Of a stretch of DNA of 64,000 nt, positions 34,217-43,490 are shown piece after piece. Each line of letters begins with the position of its first letter. Positions within the stretch are counted from its first letter, which is position 1. This DNA is from Caedibacter sp052030685 (GTDB taxonomy: Bacteria > Pseudomonadota > Gammaproteobacteria > Francisellales > Francisellaceae), in NCBI RefSeq assembly GCF_052030685.1, contig NZ_JBQAJM010000007.1, positions 1 to 64,000 on the forward strand, given 5' to 3'. The notes under the pieces were generated by a model, which saw only the letters and a program-made list of their open reading frames with translations, was not told where the DNA came from and ran no database searches. The translations under genes were made by a program, and so were the position numbers.

Positions 34217-35905
34217 TCAGCTTTTTTTAAGCTTATCAGTAGGAACGCCCATCACTCTTAACACATGCTCAGTAATTTGCGCAAAAATCGGCGCTGCTGC
34301 CGATCCCCCACCATACGCTTCCCCTTTCGGATCATCAATCACCACCACAGTAACAATTTCTGGATTCGATGAGGGCGCAATACCGACAAAGGTTGCCATA
34401 TAACTATCGGATGCGTAGCCTCCTGCAATTGCTTTACGTACTGTTCCAGTTTTACCGGCGACATGATAGCGTGGCACACGCGCTTTAGAAGCCGTTCCTC
34501 CCAGTCCTTCAACCACGGAAGTTAACATATCAACCACTTTTTCCGCAATGTCACTATTAATAATCTGATAAGCTTTAATGTCTTCTTTTTTATTGCGCTT
34601 TAATAAAGTTGGTGGAATCAACTTACCACCATTAGCAATGGCACTATAAGCTGTCGCAATCTGTAAGGCTGTCGCATTCATACCATAGCCAAATGACAAA
34701 GTTGCCAAGGGAAAGTCTCCCCACTTACGTGGACTGGGCACATAGCCTGAGCGCTCTCCAGGAAACCCTATTTCAGTGACTCGTCCAAAGCCAAATTTGC
34801 GCAATGTATCACCCAAGGCATTGGCATCAATCGATAAGATAATACGCGAAATACCGACGTTTGATGATTTCATTAAAATATGCCGTAAATCCATCTCACC
34901 ATAATTACGAAAATCTCTGACCGTACGCCCATTGAGTTTGTAATACCCTGGCGATGTGTCAACCATTGTGTCAACATCATATTGCCCTGATTCCATCCCT
35001 GCAATAGCCGCAAACGGTTTCATCACAGAACCAGGTTCATAGACATCTGTCAACACACGATTGCGACGCTTCTCAGGTGTCGCATCGTGCATATTATTAG
35101 GGTTGTACGAGGGGTAATTAACCATTGCTAGGACTTCGCCTGTTTTAACATCCATTACTACAGCAGATCCAGCTTCCGCATGATTGTTAATTACACCCTC
35201 TTTAATATACTTATAAGCAATATATTGCAGCTTGCGATCAATACTTAAACTAATATCATGGCCATGTTTGACTTCTTTATCATCATCATTTTTACGTGCC
35301 ACACCACCTTTTAAATCCTTATGAATTGAACGGGTGCCATCCTTACCTGTGAGATATTTATTGTATTCCAGCTCAATGCCTTCTTGCCCTTGATCATCGA
35401 TATTGGTAAAACCTACAACATGCGCCATGACTTCAGCGTCAGGATAAAAACGTTTAAACTCACGTTCAATGTTTACCCCCTTAACATCTAGGCTTTTGAT
35501 TTGTTGTGCGATAAATGGTGATGCCTGACGTTTGAGATAAACAAAACCATGGCGCCCTTCGCGCGCTTTGATACGCGAAATAATTGCTTGTTGTTGTGTT
35601 TTATCCAATTCGAGCATATTAAGAATTTTACGCAAACTCGGATCATCACTTGCAATGTAATACGGATTGACCCAGATCGAATCCACAGGTGTACTAATCG
35701 CTAGTGGTTTACCATTGCGATCACTGATCATACCGCGATAGGCCGTTGTCGTTAAGCTACGCTCCGAGCGATTATCCCCTTCTTTTTTAAGCTTGCTATA
35801 TTCTACTGTTTGCATATGAGCAAGCTTATAAATCAATAAACCTAGCACACAAACAATGACTAATATAATAAAATAATATCGCCAACTTAGTTTGATCTTA
35901 CGCAT
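34217..35905 (-). CDS. ftsI: Peptidoglycan D,D-transpeptidase FtsI (PBP3)
   Basis: Septal transpeptidase. A single N-terminal anchor helix (about residues 10-28) is followed by a pedestal domain with RGMISDRNGKPLA. The catalytic triad is EPGSVMKPFA (SxxK near 292), KSSNVG (SxN near 345) and AGKTGTVRK (KTG near 485). Length 562 is normal. It overlaps ftsL by 8 bases. No murE, murF or other dcw genes follow; the next gene is ald. Confidence 0.95.
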   Translation of the reverse strand: MRKIKLSWRYYFIILVIVCVLGLLIYKLAHMQTVEYSKLKKEGDNRSERSLTTTAYRGMISDRNGKPLAISTPVDSIWVNPYYIASDDPSLRKILNMLELDKTQQQAIISRIKAREGRHGFVYLKRQASPFIAQQIKSLDVKGVNIEREFKRFYPDAEVMAHVVGFTNIDDQGQEGIELEYNKYLTGKDGTRSIHKDLKGGVARKNDDDKEVKHGHDISLSIDRKLQYIAYKYIKEGVINNHAEAGSAVVMDVKTGEVLAMVNYPSYNPNNMHDATPEKRRNRVLTDVYEPGSVMKPFAAIAGMESGQYDVDTMVDTSPGYYKLNGRTVRDFRNYGEMDLRHILMKSSNVGISRIILSIDANALGDTLRKFGFGRVTEIGFPGERSGYVPSPRKWGDFPLATLSFGYGMNATALQIATAYSAIANGGKLIPPTLLKRNKKEDIKAYQIINSDIAEKVVDMLTSVVEGLGGTASKARVPRYHVAGKTGTVRKAIAGGYASDSYMATFVGIAPSSNPEIVTVVVIDDPKGEAYGGGSAAAPIFAQITEHVLRVMGVPTDKLKKS

Positions 35906-36224
35906 TACTTTGAATCACTTTTGTTTCTTTCACACTTGGCAGACGCATATCATTTTTCTTGGCAACCTCCTCAACATGTGAGGGCGACGCCAAGGTACTA
36001 TGCTCAATCAAAATCTGTGTCCATTGATCACGCAAATCTTCTTGCTGATAGATTAGTTTCTGCTCTTTATCCAATGCCACTTTATAATGATATTTCACGA
36101 TTACCACCATAAATGCCGAGATAATAAGAGAAACACATAACAAAAAAGCAATAAGCACGCGTGCATTAAAGGTACTTTTGACAAAAGATGTAAATAGTTT
36201 CTTGCGTACTTCAGAGCGTGTCAT
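35898..36224 (-). CDS. ftsL: Cell division protein FtsL
   Basis: Small bitopic divisome protein of 108 residues. A helix at about 22-45 (NARVLIAFLLCVSLIISAFM) is followed by a periplasmic coiled coil (KEQKLIYQQEDLRDQWTQIL) with leucine-zipper spacing and HVEEVAKKNDMRLP, a typical FtsL end. I start at MTRSEVRKKL, one base after the rsmH stop; a longer frame would read back through rsmH. It overlaps ftsI by 8 bases. Confidence 0.88.
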   Translation of the reverse strand: MTRSEVRKKLFTSFVKSTFNARVLIAFLLCVSLIISAFMVVIVKYHYKVALDKEQKLIYQQEDLRDQWTQILIEHSTLASPSHVEEVAKKNDMRLPSVKETKVIQSNA

Positions 36225-36225
36225 A

Positions 36226-37152
36226 TCATAGCCTCTCAACAGCACGCAATATCGCACTACGTGAGCGCACGTTTTCTTCCAGCTCCTTGGTAGATGCTTT
36301 ACCTTGCTTGACACACCATTTTGCTTTAGGTACAAACTCTTCCAAGACTGGCATACCACGTGGCAATTTGTTATCCTCACCTTTGATCAGTTTGGTCATA
36401 AACTGCTTAACGATTCTATCTTCTAATGAATGGAAGCTAATGACTGCCAAATGCCCAGAGGGTTTAAGTGTTTCAAAAGCAGAGTTGAGTGTCGTAGTCA
36501 CTTCATCAAGTTCGGCATTAACACAGATTCTAAGCGCTTGAAAACAGCGCGTGGCGGGATGTTTTTTTTCCTTTTTGCCAATCGTTTTTTCAATTAATGA
36601 TGCCAATTTTAAAGTGCGATCAAGAACCTCTCCTTTCTCAAGTGAAGATTTTATTGCTTGAGCAATGCGCCAAGCATGTTTTTCCTCGCCATACTCACGA
36701 AAAATACGCGCTAATTCTTCAGCATCATAACTTATCAGAACATCTTCTGCAGAAAGTCCTTTAGTTTGATCCATACGCATATCTAGCGGACCATCTTTCA
36801 TAAAGCTAAAGCCACGATCAGCCACATCCAGCTGCGGCGAAGACACACCTAAGTCTAACAACACACCGTCAACTTTGTCTGCAAATCCAAGCTCAGTTAA
36901 TGCCTTAGTCATTGTTGAAAATGGGGCGTGCACAAGGATCAGTTTGCCACTCTCAATATCATTTTCAAAATGCACTTTGGCATACTCTATTGCCTCAAGA
37001 TCACGATCAAATGCAATTAATTTACCGGTTGTCAAACCTGCTAAAATTTGACGTGAATGTCCACCGCGACCAAATGTGCCATCAACATAAATACCATCCG
37101 GCTTAAGTGCGAGTGCGGCAATCGATTCATTAAGTAATACGGAATAGTGCAT
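36226..37152 (-). CDS. rsmH: 16S rRNA (cytosine(1402)-N(4))-methyltransferase
   Basis: SAM-dependent methyltransferase (formerly MraW) that modifies C1402. HYSVLLNESIAAL, VDGTFGRGGHSRQIL (SAM loop), GVLLDLGVSSPQLDVADRGF and MRMDQTKGLSAEDVL are all present, with RCFQALRICVNAELDE near 215. Length 308 is typical. No mraZ lies upstream; lptB does instead, which is an unusual neighbour. Confidence 0.95.
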   Translation of the reverse strand: MHYSVLLNESIAALALKPDGIYVDGTFGRGGHSRQILAGLTTGKLIAFDRDLEAIEYAKVHFENDIESGKLILVHAPFSTMTKALTELGFADKVDGVLLDLGVSSPQLDVADRGFSFMKDGPLDMRMDQTKGLSAEDVLISYDAEELARIFREYGEEKHAWRIAQAIKSSLEKGEVLDRTLKLASLIEKTIGKKEKKHPATRCFQALRICVNAELDEVTTTLNSAFETLKPSGHLAVISFHSLEDRIVKQFMTKLIKGEDNKLPRGMPVLEEFVPKAKWCVKQGKASTKELEENVRSRSAILRAVERL

Positions 37153-37194
37153 TGATTTGTTTCCATTTACATAAACTTATATGACTTATATGAG

Positions 37195-37932
37195 TTACAT
37201 TCTAAATTGCTCGCCAAGATAAACTTTGCGCACCTGCTCGTTACTTAAAATCTCGCGCGGTTTGCCTGAAGCAATCATCTTACCGGCATTCACAATATAA
37301 GCTCGCTCACAGATATCCAATGTTTCACGTACATTGTGATCGGTAATTAATACACCAATGCCTCGGTTTCTTAGGTGCGTTATAATCTTCTTAATATCAA
37401 TCACTGAAATCGGATCAACACCGGCAAAAGGCTCATCCAACAAGATAAAGCGTGGTGACATTGCCAAAGCACGCGCAATCTCAACGCGACGACGCTCACC
37501 GCCGGAGAGGCTCATCCCCAGACTATTGCGAATATGCTGAATACTAAACTCATCTAATAGCGATTCAAGTTCATCCTGGCGCTGTTCTTTGGAAAGCTCA
37601 CGTCTTGTCTCCAAGATCGCCATGATATTTTTCTCCACACTCAACTTCCTAAAGACTGAAGCTTCTTGCGGCAAATAACCTATACCTTGACGTGCACGCC
37701 AGTGAATCGGCAGCTTCGTTATATCCTGACCATCCAAAAAAACCGTACCGCGATTTGGCCGCACCAACCCTACAATCATATAGAATGACGTTGTTTTACC
37801 CGCACCATTTGGTCCCAAGAGTCCGACAATTTCACCGGTATTGACCTCCATCGAAACATCAGCAACAACCCAACGCGAGCGATATGCTTTGCCAAGATGT
37901 GTCGCCACCAACTTATGTTTTTGCTCTGTCAT
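37195..37932 (-). CDS. lptB: LPS export ABC transporter ATP-binding protein
   Basis: ATPase that powers LptFG. It starts HKLVATHLGKAYRSRWVVAD, with Walker A GPNGAGKTT near 40, the Q-loop in GIGYLPQEASVFRKL, the signature MSLSGGERRRVEIARAL near 140 and Walker B FILLDEPFAGVDP. In most gammaproteobacteria lptB sits next to lptA/lptC and rpoN; here it is alone before rsmH. Confidence 0.93.
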   Translation of the reverse strand: MTEQKHKLVATHLGKAYRSRWVVADVSMEVNTGEIVGLLGPNGAGKTTSFYMIVGLVRPNRGTVFLDGQDITKLPIHWRARQGIGYLPQEASVFRKLSVEKNIMAILETRRELSKEQRQDELESLLDEFSIQHIRNSLGMSLSGGERRRVEIARALAMSPRFILLDEPFAGVDPISVIDIKKIITHLRNRGIGVLITDHNVRETLDICERAYIVNAGKMIASGKPREILSNEQVRKVYLGEQFRM

Positions 37933-38118
37933 ATTACTTTCTTAACTTATGATGATTAGGTTATATGAGACCACTTAAAAAAGGGATTATTTTAATAAGC
38001 TCACAATCTGCTAGACATCCTAATCACATAGGTCTTTATATTCAAGTTTTTTTACCAGTGTCCGATAAGAAAGCATGGAGGAATATATCCTAACATATTA
38101 TCAAATTAAAATGAGGGG

Positions 38119-39411
38119 TTAGCCAATTACAGCTTCTTTTTGTAGAAACTCTGCAAACAATACAACTGTTTTATCAATATCTTGGTCACTATGAGCAATT
38201 GACATAAAACCTGCCTCAAATGCCGATGGTGCGAAATAGATACCACGCTCAAGCATAAAATGGAAAAAGCGATTAAAGCGCGCTAAATCGCAAGCTTTAA
38301 CATCATCAAAGCTTAGAATATCTTGTGCGTCAGTGAAAAACACCCCAAACATACTACCCAAAGCTTTTGCCAAAAAGGGGAAATTTTGTGATTGAGCAAC
38401 TTGATTTAAACCATCAACAAGTTTTTGTGTTTTGGTTGTTAGTGCCTCATAGAAGCCATCTTGCGAGATCTTATCTAAGGTCACTAACCCCGCGATCATT
38501 GCCACTGGATTACCTGATAACGTACCTGCTTGATAGACACCCCCTACAGGTGCAACAAGCTCCATAATCTCTTTCTTGCCACCAAAGGCACCCACGGGCA
38601 TACCCCCGCCAATAACTTTACCAAAAGTCGTTAAATCAGGGGTAATTTGATATAAGCCTTGTGCTCCAGTTAAGCCAACACGAAACCCTGTCATTACTTC
38701 ATCAAAGATCAGTAAAGCACCATGCTCATCACATAATTGACGTAAACCTTGCAAAAAAGCTTTCGTTGGTTCGATCAAATTCATATTGCCCGCAATTGGC
38801 TCTAGAATAATACACGCGATTTGCTCTGGATAGGCTTTAAATAAATTAGCCACACTCTCAAGATCATTAAAGGATGCCGTTAGTGTGTCTTTAACCGTAT
38901 CTTTTGGCACACCCGGTGAGTTTGGCACACCAAGCGTTAATGCCCCAGACCCTGCTGCCACTAAAAACTGATCGGCATGACCATGATAGCATCCTGCGAA
39001 TTTAATGACCTTGTCACGCTTGGTATACCCTCGTGCCAAGCGCACTGCACTCATTGTAGCTTCAGTACCAGAGCTGACAAAGCGCACCATATCAATGCTA
39101 TCAATCAAATCACAAATCTTCTTCGCCAGTTTCACCTCAAGCTCACATGGCGCACCATAACTTAAGCCAAGGGTTGCTTGCTCCTGTACCGCTTTAATCA
39201 CATCATCATCGGCATGTCTTAAAATCATCGGCCCCCATGAGCCAACATAATCAACATATTGATTACCATCAACATCATAGACATAAGCGCCTTTTGCCTT
39301 GGCAATGAATTTAGGTGTGCCGCCGACACCTTTAAATGCGCGCACCGGTGAGTTGACACCACCTGGAATATATTGCTTTGCTTGATTAAATAAGCTTTCT
39401 GATTTTGTCAT
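38119..39411 (-). CDS. hemL: Glutamate-1-semialdehyde 2,1-aminomutase
   Basis: PLP enzyme producing 5-aminolevulinate for haem. SPVRAFKGVGGTPKFI, FVSSGTEATMSAVRLAR, YHGHADQFLVAAGSGALT and DEVMTGFR mark the family. The PLP lysine is in TFGKVIGGGMPVGAFGG near residue 265. Length 430 is normal. It follows gshB on the same strand after 46 bases. With hemB in this window it supports the C5 haem route. Confidence 0.96.
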   Translation of the reverse strand: MTKSESLFNQAKQYIPGGVNSPVRAFKGVGGTPKFIAKAKGAYVYDVDGNQYVDYVGSWGPMILRHADDDVIKAVQEQATLGLSYGAPCELEVKLAKKICDLIDSIDMVRFVSSGTEATMSAVRLARGYTKRDKVIKFAGCYHGHADQFLVAAGSGALTLGVPNSPGVPKDTVKDTLTASFNDLESVANLFKAYPEQIACIILEPIAGNMNLIEPTKAFLQGLRQLCDEHGALLIFDEVMTGFRVGLTGAQGLYQITPDLTTFGKVIGGGMPVGAFGGKKEIMELVAPVGGVYQAGTLSGNPVAMIAGLVTLDKISQDGFYEALTTKTQKLVDGLNQVAQSQNFPFLAKALGSMFGVFFTDAQDILSFDDVKACDLARFNRFFHFMLERGIYFAPSAFEAGFMSIAHSDQDIDKTVVLFAEFLQKEAVIG

Positions 39412-39457
39412 TTTATGTATTCCTATTTATTATTTTATGCTTATTTGTTGGCGTTAT

Positions 39458-40414
39458 TTATTTTCGATTCATTACCCGATCTTCAACAACGTCCATTAAT
39501 ATATCTGTGGCATTTATCCCACTTTCACTATAAATCTGCTGTGTCATGGTTGGACTGGTTATATTAATCTCAGTCAAGCAGTTACCAATAACATCAATGC
39601 CGGCAAACAACACGCCACTTTGTTTAAGATCCCTGCCAACAATACTACCAATCTCATATTCTTCAGCGGTGAGCTTCCTGACCAAAGTTGATGCACCTCG
39701 CGCGAGATTACCACGACTATCATCACCACTTGGAATACGTGCCACCAAATACTCCAGTGGCTCACCATCAACAATTAAAATACGCTTATCGCCATCTTTA
39801 ATCTCTGGCTGATATTGCTGCACCATAATAAATTGTGACTCATATTTGGTAATGGTTTCAAGAATGACATTTTTATTCGGATCATTGGGTTGGATACGAA
39901 AAATTGACTCGCCGCCCATGCCATCAAGCGGTTTAACCACTACATCCTGATAATCATCCATAAAACGCTTAATATTTTTAAATGAACGACTCACCATCGT
40001 TTTTGGCGCTAAATCAGGATAACGTGTAATTGAAAACTTCTCATTGGCATCTCTTAAAGTTTGTGGCTTATTGATAATGAGCGCCCCCTGTTTTTCAGCC
40101 ATTTCCAAAATATACGTGACGTAGACGAATTCCATATTAAAGGGTGGGTCTTTACGCATAAAAATCGCATCAAAATCACCCAGCTTCACTTTATCCATTG
40201 GGTTTAGGTGATACCACTTGTTATGTTCTTTACTCGCGGTTAGTGTCAGCTCATAACCCTCGCCATAAGCAACACCATCCTCGACAAATATATCTTCTAA
40301 TTCAAACACATACTGTTGCCAATCTTTTTTAGCAACAGATAACATCATCATATAAGCGGTGTCTTTTTTAATGTTAAAGGTATGTAATGGATCAATAATA
40401 AAGGCGACTTTCAT
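39458..40414 (-). CDS. gshB: Glutathione synthetase
   Basis: ATP-grasp ligase joining glycine to gamma-glutamylcysteine. It starts KVAFIIDPLHTFNIKKDTAY, shows MRKDPPFNMEFVYVTYILE, VVKPLDGMGGESIFRI (the ATP lid) and EINITSPTMTQQIYSESGI at the C-terminus. Length 318 fits the proteobacterial enzyme. AAGGAAC precedes the ATG. Confidence 0.95.
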   Translation of the reverse strand: MKVAFIIDPLHTFNIKKDTAYMMMLSVAKKDWQQYVFELEDIFVEDGVAYGEGYELTLTASKEHNKWYHLNPMDKVKLGDFDAIFMRKDPPFNMEFVYVTYILEMAEKQGALIINKPQTLRDANEKFSITRYPDLAPKTMVSRSFKNIKRFMDDYQDVVVKPLDGMGGESIFRIQPNDPNKNVILETITKYESQFIMVQQYQPEIKDGDKRILIVDGEPLEYLVARIPSGDDSRGNLARGASTLVRKLTAEEYEIGSIVGRDLKQSGVLFAGIDVIGNCLTEINITSPTMTQQIYSESGINATDILMDVVEDRVMNRK

Positions 40415-40529
40415 ATAGTTCCTTAAGTTAACACGATAAACTTATGCTAATTCTAACACCATTAAATCTTGATCATAGAATTGATTGTGCACTTTTATTG
40501 ATTTTGGTTCTGTAGCGCTTGTAAATTCA

Positions 40530-40753
40530 AACTGGGACTAATGGCACTACCTTTAGGAGGATCACTAACCATCCATGGCAGCTTCGCATTGGATCCTCAC
40601 GCCATCCTGGCTCAGGATGACAAGTCAGAGGGTGTCATTGCGAGCATGGATGCGTGGCAATCCATTTTTATCAGGGATGGTTGATTTAACTTCGTTGCAA
40701 AGCCTATATTTACGAGCTAATGCTTAAGGTAGTGCCATTAATAACTGGGACTA
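40530..40753. mobile_element. MITE-like element with 15-bp inverted repeats
   Basis: TAATGGCACTACCTT (40539-40553) is exactly inverted at 40726-40740, and AACTGGGACTA occurs directly repeated just outside (40530-40540 and 40743-40753). The 170-base interior has no gene and includes a GTCATTGCGAGCATGGATGC stretch of a type common in intergenic repeats. The direct repeats could be a target duplication, though four extra bases on the right make that uncertain. Confidence 0.6.
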
Positions 40754-40835
40754 TTTCCAAACTTTAACGTATTAGAAACGCCGAAAATGTAAAGCAAGAA
40801 ACTTGTAGATAATGGTTTGTGACGAGGATAAAGTT

Positions 40836-40911
40836 ATGCATATAAAGATTCTAGCAACTGCACGCAATAAGAACGGGAAGGGAGGGATGTAGGGAAGGGT
40901 TCTTATTGCGT
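40836..40911 (+). ncRNA. Hairpin with G-quadruplex-capable loop, overlapping an 18-codon frame
   Basis: ACGCAATAAGAAC (40862-40874) pairs perfectly with 40899-40911, closing a 24-base loop that has GGG tracts at 40875, 40880, 40884 and 40892. A short frame beginning MHIKILATARNKNGKGGM runs from 40836 to a TAG at 40890-40892, with GAGGATA upstream as a ribosome site. No U-tract follows, so it is not a simple terminator. It fills part of the 570-base gap between gshB and the SDR gene. Confidence 0.45.
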
Positions 40912-40984
40912 ACAGAGAACAGATTATGCCGCGCTCTTTTCATTGAATGCTACTCAAACAAAGCACGTTGCAATTGTTAAAAAA

Positions 40985-41692
40985 CTACCATGAGCATATA
41001 CGCCCATCTAAGTCATAAAAGTTACCAGAATTCTCATAAGTTAAAGAGCTAATAAAGCTGATCATGCGCTCAACACTGTCGCTAACTTCAATGGTTGCAT
41101 TATCTCCGCCCATATCTGTTTTCACCCACCCTGGGCGCAAACTCACTGTAATAATATCTTTATAATCTGCTGCAAACGTTCGCGTCAACATGTTAAGGGC
41201 TGCTTTTGACATTCGATAGGAATAACCAAAACCTGTTTTTGTTTCAGAAATCGAGCCGGCCTGACTCGACATATTGATAACTTTTGCCTCTTCTGCTAAT
41301 AGAAGATTCGGTAAAAAACTTTGAATACAACGATAAGCGCCAACCGTATTAACACTTAATGCTTCGATCAAATTTTGTACTGGAATATCCTCAATGCCAT
41401 ACTTGGCGTGCTGCTCAGGATAGACGCCCGCATTGTTAATCAATATGTCGATTGGCACTCCCCCGAGTTTTTTCTTGAGCTCTTTGAAGTCTTGCCAGCG
41501 TGACACATCGATAGTTGCCAATAAAATATTATCTTTATTAGCATGATATGCCTCAAGCAATCCTTCAGATTCTCCACGCCCTCGATAAGCGGCAATCACA
41601 TTACAACCCGCCTGAGCATATTGCTTTGTAAACTCCAAACCAATACCTCGATTTGCGCCGGTAACTAATATTGTTTTTTTTCTTTGCTTCAT
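40985..41692 (-). CDS. SDR family oxidoreductase
   Basis: Short-chain dehydrogenase/reductase of 235 residues. The cofactor loop is TGANRGIGLEFTKQYA at the N-terminus, DILINNAGVYPEQH follows near residue 85, and the catalytic set is NMSSQAGSI...YSYRMSKAALNMLTR, with SLRPGWVKTDMGG after it. It resembles the C-factor/CsgA-like group. Substrate unknown. It stands alone between two repeat-rich spacers. Confidence 0.88.
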   Translation of the reverse strand: MKQRKKTILVTGANRGIGLEFTKQYAQAGCNVIAAYRGRGESEGLLEAYHANKDNILLATIDVSRWQDFKELKKKLGGVPIDILINNAGVYPEQHAKYGIEDIPVQNLIEALSVNTVGAYRCIQSFLPNLLLAEEAKVINMSSQAGSISETKTGFGYSYRMSKAALNMLTRTFAADYKDIITVSLRPGWVKTDMGGDNATIEVSDSVERMISFISSLTYENSGNFYDLDGRICSW

Positions 41693-41816
41693 ATTCTTAA
41701 GATTTAATCTAAAACCAATAAAGTTATTATTCTATACATCATAACAACTTATCACGTGGAATATACTCAAATACTATTTGGCTAAGACTAAATATTTGCT
41801 CAAAAGGGCTCGTCGT

Positions 41817-41936
41817 ACCCTGAGCGTAAGTCGAAGCGATGCACTGAGCATCAGTCGAAGTGGGTAATCTTGGGAAGACCCACTTCAATAAAGGCTTCGA
41901 CTTACGCTCAGCCAGCGCTTACACAATCGAAATGGG
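41817..41936. repeat. Nested palindromic repeat, about 120 bp
   Basis: Outer arms of 17 bases (41821-41837 and 41894-41910; TGAGCGTAAGTCGAAGC and its complement) enclose inner arms GAAGTGGGT (41857-41865) and ACCCACTTC (41878-41886). It is related to the short repeat at 15331. It could extrude as a cruciform or fold as a long RNA hairpin. Confidence 0.7.
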
Positions 41937-41974
41937 CTGGAACATCGTCATAACCTATTATTTCAATCACTTCC

Positions 41975-42163
41975 TTACACTTCCTTAGAGAGACTAAGCT
42001 TTTTGTAATTTTGAGAATCTTCCGCTTCAAGCTCTCGTATTGGCTCTACGATTTGATAATGACGACAATCATAAGGAGCTAATTGGTAATAAGTATATTT
42101 TCGATTCCAACGTACATAACCCCAAAAAGCTTTTTTTATTAGATACCATGCTTTAGAAATCAT
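41975..42163 (-). CDS. Orphan small basic/aromatic protein
   Basis: A 62-residue protein of no recognised family. The N-terminus (MISKAWYLIKKAFWGYVRW) is amphipathic and rich in Trp, Tyr and Lys, as in small membrane-surface peptides; a middle CRHYQIVEPIRELEAED is acidic. AAGGAG lies eight bases before this ATG, which I prefer over one 11 codons upstream. A well-placed ribosome site is the main support for a real gene. Confidence 0.55.
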   Translation of the reverse strand: MISKAWYLIKKAFWGYVRWNRKYTYYQLAPYDCRHYQIVEPIRELEAEDSQNYKKLSLSKEV

Positions 42164-42396
42164 TGTTTTTCTCCTTTTAAGATAGATATTAATCATCCTA
42201 CATTTAACTAAACCTCTTTAAACCCAAAACCAAATTTATATTATTGATCAAGTGCAAACATTCAAATAATTTTGTACAAATCACTCTTGTTAGCACCACC
42301 ACGTTTACCCTTAACTTTATTAGTCCACAACAGATTGCAAGACCAACGTTTCTTAAGCGCATAGTTATAATGACACTTTAGACTTTATTGTTTTGC

Positions 42397-42420
42397 GTGA
42401 AAAATACGTATTATTTTCAC
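42397..42420. promoter_or_regulatory. Operator-like inverted repeat upstream of LuxR-like genes
   Basis: GTGAAAAA-TACGTA-TTATTTTCAC has complementary GTGAAAA and TTTTCAC arms around a TACGTA centre. A further small hairpin (CAATCG/CGATTG) follows at 42422-42439. The rest of the roughly 600-base spacer before the LuxR-like gene is AT-rich with no gene I can support. Confidence 0.4.
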
Positions 42421-42794
42421 ACAATCGATCAGGCGATTGATATCATTTAAAGCTTAAGCTACTATTCAACTCAGAACGTAGCCCAGTTCTTTTGTGTTAG
42501 CTTTATCGCAGCTCATTATGATTATCTTGGATTTCGTTTAATTAATTTTAGTAATACTAATGGGGTATCAAATATGAAGTTGATTGAATTGCAGGTAATA
42601 GCCACCCTTGACAGAGTCTTTGGGCGCTCCTTGAACACTATATAGTTACAACAGCATCAAACACTGACGACTCAGGGCGTCCAGCAAGAACTTATACAAT
42701 TGCATTGCAAAGCTTCTGTCTGTAAAATCAGTTTTGTATTTACAACATAAGAAATATGGTTTTAGAAAACTATTTATACAAGGTGATTTCTCAA

Positions 42795-43490
42795 ATGGAA
42801 AACAATATGCTTTCAACTGACATCCCTTTGATCTATTTAAAATTAGAAATTTCGGAGTGTTATGTAAAATTACTGAAAGCGCCAACGACAATCGCAAAAT
42901 ATTTTGACATCAAGGCTTTAGAACAACTTTATGAGTACTTTTGCTCTTATCAAACCATACTAAAATTGCCACACCAGTTTAACCTTGAAACGATTAAACA
43001 TACACTTCCTGCAGAAATTACTCAGTTAATTAAAAAACCAGATGACACCTACTTTTATTGTCGTTATCACTTTGATGCAAGCATCGAAATCGTCATATTT
43101 TCACAAACAGATACTAGCATGGCGATAACAACAACGCACTCACACTGGAATCACTTACTCAAATTTATTGATCAGGCAGAAATTAGCCATACGGTTTATA
43201 GAGGAAATCCTAACTTTACGGGATTAGTTGATGAGCTACCTCAACCAAATATTTCCCTCACTCACGTTGAAAGTGACTGTTTTGCAGCTATGTATTGCGA
43301 TAAATATAGCGATAAGGAACTCTCCGAATTTTTACAACTATCCATTCGAAGAATTGAAGACTTAATTTCAAGTCTCAAAGATAAATTTTGTGCCAAAGAT
43401 CGATATGTATTATTAGCAAAAATTAACCACAGTGATGCAATTATGCGATACTATATTGCAAAGAAATTAATGGGGCATCATCATGGCTAA
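42795..43490 (+). CDS. Regulator with degenerate LuxR-type HTH (first of pair)
   Basis: A 231-residue protein. The C-terminal 60 residues read FAAMYCDKYSDKELSEFLQL then SIRRIEDLISSLKDKFCAKD and RYVLLAK, which follows the GerE/LuxR helix-turn-helix layout (NKEIAxxLxxSxRTVExHxxxIxxKL). The N-terminal 165 residues are not recognised as an autoinducer, PAS or receiver domain. The start at MENNMLST is chosen because AAGGTGAT lies seven bases before it. It overlaps a second, similarly built gene by 8 bases. The DNA-binding assignment is by pattern and is moderate. Confidence 0.65.
   Translation: MENNMLSTDIPLIYLKLEISECYVKLLKAPTTIAKYFDIKALEQLYEYFCSYQTILKLPHQFNLETIKHTLPAEITQLIKKPDDTYFYCRYHFDASIEIVIFSQTDTSMAITTTHSHWNHLLKFIDQAEISHTVYRGNPNFTGLVDELPQPNISLTHVESDCFAAMYCDKYSDKELSEFLQLSIRRIEDLISSLKDKFCAKDRYVLLAKINHSDAIMRYYIAKKLMGHHHG

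Noticed and set aside
36225..36380. Longer ftsL start inside rsmH
   Set aside because: It would overlap rsmH by more than 150 bases and add residues absent from FtsL; the ATG after the rsmH stop is adequate.
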